DNA of 33,121 bases from positions 1 to 33,121 of the forward strand of contig NZ_MJLZ01000044.1 in NCBI RefSeq assembly GCF_003666245.1, written 5' to 3'. This document shows positions 30,893 to 33,121 of this stretch, in pieces. The DNA comes from Brenneria alni. GTDB taxonomy: Bacteria; Pseudomonadota; Gammaproteobacteria; Enterobacterales; Enterobacteriaceae. Positions within the stretch are counted from its first letter, which is position 1; the number at the start of each line of letters is the position of its first letter. Under the pieces are notes generated by a model. The model was not told the DNA's origin, ran no database searches, and worked only from the letters and a program-made list of their open reading frames with translations. A program made the position numbers and the translations under genes.

Positions 30893-32656
30893 ATGACCCA
30901 AACGTTCATCCCAGGCAAAGACGCCGCCCTGGAAGTCTCCATCGCCCGTTTTCAACGACAACTCCAGGATCTGGGGTTCAACATCGAAGAAGCCTCATGG
31001 CTGAACCCGGTGCCTAACGTCTGGTCAGTACACATTCGCGATCGTGATTGTCCTCTTTGCTTTACCAATGGTAAAGGGGCCAGTAAGAAAGCCGCATTGG
31101 CTTCAGCACTGGGTGAATACTTTGAACGTTTGTCGACAAACTATTTTTTTGCGGATTTTTACCTCGGCAAGGCAATTGCGCAGAGTGATTTCGTTCATTA
31201 TCCCAATGAAAAATGGTTTCCCGTTCCTGCGGATAATACACTGCCGGCAGGCATTCTCGATCCTCAGCTGCGTGAATTCTACGATCCTGAACAAGAGCTC
31301 GGCGCCAGCGATCTGATCGACCTACAGTCAGGCAATGCAGACAGGGGGATCTGTGCACTGCCATTTATCCGCCAGTCCGATCTGCACACGGTATATATCC
31401 CGATGAACATTATCGGCAACCTGTACGTTTCTAATGGCATGTCCGCTGGCAATACCGCTAATGAAGCCCGCGTTCAGGGGCTTTCTGAAGTGTTTGAACG
31501 CAGCATCAAAAATCGCATCATTGCTGAATCAATCAGTCTGCCGACCATTCCGCAAGAGGTGTTAAACCGCTATCCCGGCGTGGTTGAAGCCATTGCCACG
31601 CTGGAAAAAGAAGGTTTCCCGATCTTCTCTTACGATGCCTCTCTCGGTGGTCAATACCCTGTTATCTGTGTTGTGCTGTTTAATCCGGCAAACGGCACTT
31701 GCTTCGCCTCATTTGGCGCGCACCCTGATTTTGGCGTGGCGCTGGAGCGTACCGTAACCGAACTGCTGCAAGGCCGTGGACTGAAAGATTTAGACGTTTT
31801 CACACCACCGACTTTTGATGAAGAAGAAGTCGCAGAACATGCTAATCTGGAAACCCATTTTATCGACTCCAGCGGTTTGATCTCCTGGGATATGTTTAAA
31901 AATCAGGCTGATTACGAGTTTGTTGACTGGAGCTTCAGCGGCACGACGGAAGAAGAATTTGCTACGTTGATGGCTATTTTCCAACGGGAAAATAAAGAAG
32001 TGTATATCGCGGACTACCATCACCTGTCCATTTACGCCTGCCGTATCCTGGTCCCAGGAATGTCAGATATTTATCCTGCTGAAGACCTGCTGCTAGCCAA
32101 TAACAGCATGGGCGCCCACCTGCGTGAAACGCTGCTGGCTTTGCCGGATAGCCAGTGGGAAAAAGAGGATTACCTCACCCTGCTGCAACAATTGGATGAC
32201 GAGGGCTTGGATGACTTCACGCGGGTGCGCGAATTACTCGGTATCGCCACAGGTAAAGATAACGGTTGGTTTACTTTGCGCATTGGCGAGTTGAAATCAA
32301 TGCTGGCACTGGCCGGTGGCGATCTGGAGCAGGCATTAATCTGGGCCGAATGGACGCAGGACTTCAATGATTCCGTCTTTCCAGCACAGCGCAGCAATTA
32401 CTATCGCTGCCTGCAAACACTCTTGCTGCTGGCGCAGGAGCCAGAACGCAAACCAGCCGAGTATTATGACGCTTTCGTCAAAATGTACGGTCGAGAAGCA
32501 GTAGACGCCGCCAGTGCAGCGATCTCCGGTGAGCAAAGTTTTTACGGTTTGTTTGCCATTGATGATGCGTTTACAGCCTTACCAGCACATCAGGCGCTGC
32601 TGGCTGCCTATGAGAAACTACAGCAGGCAAAACGTCGTTATTGGCAAACCAAATAA
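30893..32656 (+). CDS. ycaO: YcaO, ribosomal S12 methylthiolation accessory protein
   Basis: YcaO is the ATP-binding founder of the YcaO/cyclodehydratase superfamily; in E. coli it aids RimO in beta-methylthiolation of S12. The protein is 587 residues from ATG 30893 (MTQTFIPGKDAALEV), like E. coli's 586; a frame extended to 30857 adds 12 poorly conserved residues. ATP/Mg-binding regions include NGKGASKKAALASALGEYFER, GNTANEARVQGLSEVFER and a YcaO C-terminal domain with LRIGELKSMLALAGGDLEQAL. It is divergent from serC; E. coli's intervening ycaP is absent. Confidence 0.96.
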   Translation: MTQTFIPGKDAALEVSIARFQRQLQDLGFNIEEASWLNPVPNVWSVHIRDRDCPLCFTNGKGASKKAALASALGEYFERLSTNYFFADFYLGKAIAQSDFVHYPNEKWFPVPADNTLPAGILDPQLREFYDPEQELGASDLIDLQSGNADRGICALPFIRQSDLHTVYIPMNIIGNLYVSNGMSAGNTANEARVQGLSEVFERSIKNRIIAESISLPTIPQEVLNRYPGVVEAIATLEKEGFPIFSYDASLGGQYPVICVVLFNPANGTCFASFGAHPDFGVALERTVTELLQGRGLKDLDVFTPPTFDEEEVAEHANLETHFIDSSGLISWDMFKNQADYEFVDWSFSGTTEEEFATLMAIFQRENKEVYIADYHHLSIYACRILVPGMSDIYPAEDLLLANNSMGAHLRETLLALPDSQWEKEDYLTLLQQLDDEGLDDFTRVRELLGIATGKDNGWFTLRIGELKSMLALAGGDLEQALIWAEWTQDFNDSVFPAQRSNYYRCLQTLLLLAQEPERKPAEYYDAFVKMYGREAVDAASAAISGEQSFYGLFAIDDAFTALPAHQALLAAYEKLQQAKRRYWQTK

Positions 32657-32665
32657 TGCCGGACA

Positions 32666-32698
32666 GGCGTGGCCGTGATGCAATCATGACACCACGCC
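32666..32698 (+). terminator. stem-loop after ycaO
   Basis: GGCGTGG (32666-32672) and CCACGCC (32692-32698) form a stem with an inner GTGAT/ATCAT helix, ten bases past the ycaO stop. No T run follows, so terminator function is uncertain. Confidence 0.4.
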
Positions 32699-32789
32699 AT
32701 CTTCCGCTATCAGGCAAATGTATTTCTTTGCAAACAAACTGAAATAATCACCATTATTCAGACCATTGGCAAAGCTCATTATTAGGGAG

Positions 32790-32843
32790 AGCGTGCTGAG
32801 GGGTCGTAGCGGCGTAAGCCGCCGGAGCGCCCCTCGGTACGCT
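32790..32843. repeat. 54-base long palindromic hairpin downstream of ycaO
   Basis: The arms starting AGCGTGCTGAGGGG and ending CCCCTCGGTACGCT pair over about 15 positions (with G-U wobble on the plus strand), then an internal loop, then GCGGC/GCCGC closed by GTAA, a GNRA-type tetraloop. It is GC-rich in an AT-rich gap. It could be a REP-like palindromic unit or a structured RNA; one copy is visible here. Confidence 0.7.
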
Positions 32844-33121
32844 AGGCCCGTATATCACAGGCTTACAGGCTACTTTGTCAGCAACCTCCATTATTTTAAA
32901 ATGATTATTATCAGTGGAAAATTACTTTTGCCATCTTAACACTGGCGCACAGCGACATTGTTATGAAATTGCAACCATTGGGTTAAATTTCATCAAAAAC
33001 ACCGCACTTAAATTATACAAAGCGTTATATTTATTAACGCCAAACTGGTACGGAAGGGGCCTCTTTTTCAAATCTTTTTGCAAAATTTAAAATATTTTTT
33101 TGATATAAAAATCAATAAGAT
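32844..33121. other. AT-rich gap at the right edge
   Basis: No gene is visible in the 465 bases from ycaO to the window end. In E. coli focA-pflB follows ycaO in this direction, so this may be the focA upstream region. Candidate sites are weak: TTGAT/ATCAA arms near 33101-33116 are six bases apart, not the four of an FNR site, and AATGATTATTATCA near 32900 is only partly like a Fur box. Confidence 0.4.

Noticed and set aside
32896-32911. AATGATTATTATCA as a Fur box
   Set aside because: Only one half matches the 7-1-7 pattern well; AT-rich DNA gives such matches by chance.
33101-33116. TTGAT...ATCAA as an FNR site at the right edge
   Set aside because: The arms are six bases apart; FNR sites need four, and no downstream gene is visible to support it.

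Overview
The window looks like chromosomal DNA of an enterobacterium. Nearly every intact protein is a close full-length relative of an Escherichia coli K-12 protein (compared from memory), but gene order and accessory content differ. The periplasmic catalase/ankyrin pair, the degraded iron transporter and a candidate HrpL-controlled type III effector suggest a plant-associated member of Pectobacteriaceae (Brenneria, Pectobacterium or Dickeya-like). The genus is inference.

Layout: (1) 1-8.4 kb is envelope and housekeeping: the 5' end of cmoM, then elyC (+), followed on the minus strand by ycbJ, kdsB, ycaR, lpxK, msbA and comEC. KdsB, LpxK and MsbA all serve Kdo-lipid A synthesis or export. 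(2) 8.4-14 kb holds a possible 23-codon ORF, yeeX, a wrecked FecCD-type iron-siderophore ABC operon (three pseudogenes), sbcB, ycgR with a nine-G tract, and yeeZ. (3) 13.95-21.44 kb is the complete histidine operon hisLGDCBHAFI with promoter, His-rich leader peptide, attenuator and final terminator. (4) 21.5-25.0 kb is accessory: ankB and a secreted catalase, then a 221-residue protein with a CheD-like Thr/Cys/His pattern behind a near-consensus hrp box. (5) 25.1-32.7 kb is core again: ihfB, rpsA, cmk, aroA, serC on the minus strand and ycaO divergent from serC. The right end is an AT-rich intergenic region with a large hairpin.

In E. coli ihfB is next to comEC, and yeeX-sbcB-yeeZ-his lies elsewhere. 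Here about 16.5 kb carrying yeeX through the candidate effector separates ihfB from comEC, while each flank keeps its E. coli-like internal order apart from missing ycaQ and ycaP homologues.

Most notable is the 24128-24793 gene: T102-x5-C108 and H127 fit the catalytic layout of CheD glutamine deamidases, the N-terminus has type III secretion-signal traits, and an hrp box-like element lies upstream. Its identity as a deamidase effector is a hypothesis. Promoters, hairpins and homologies were judged by eye; no database search was run.
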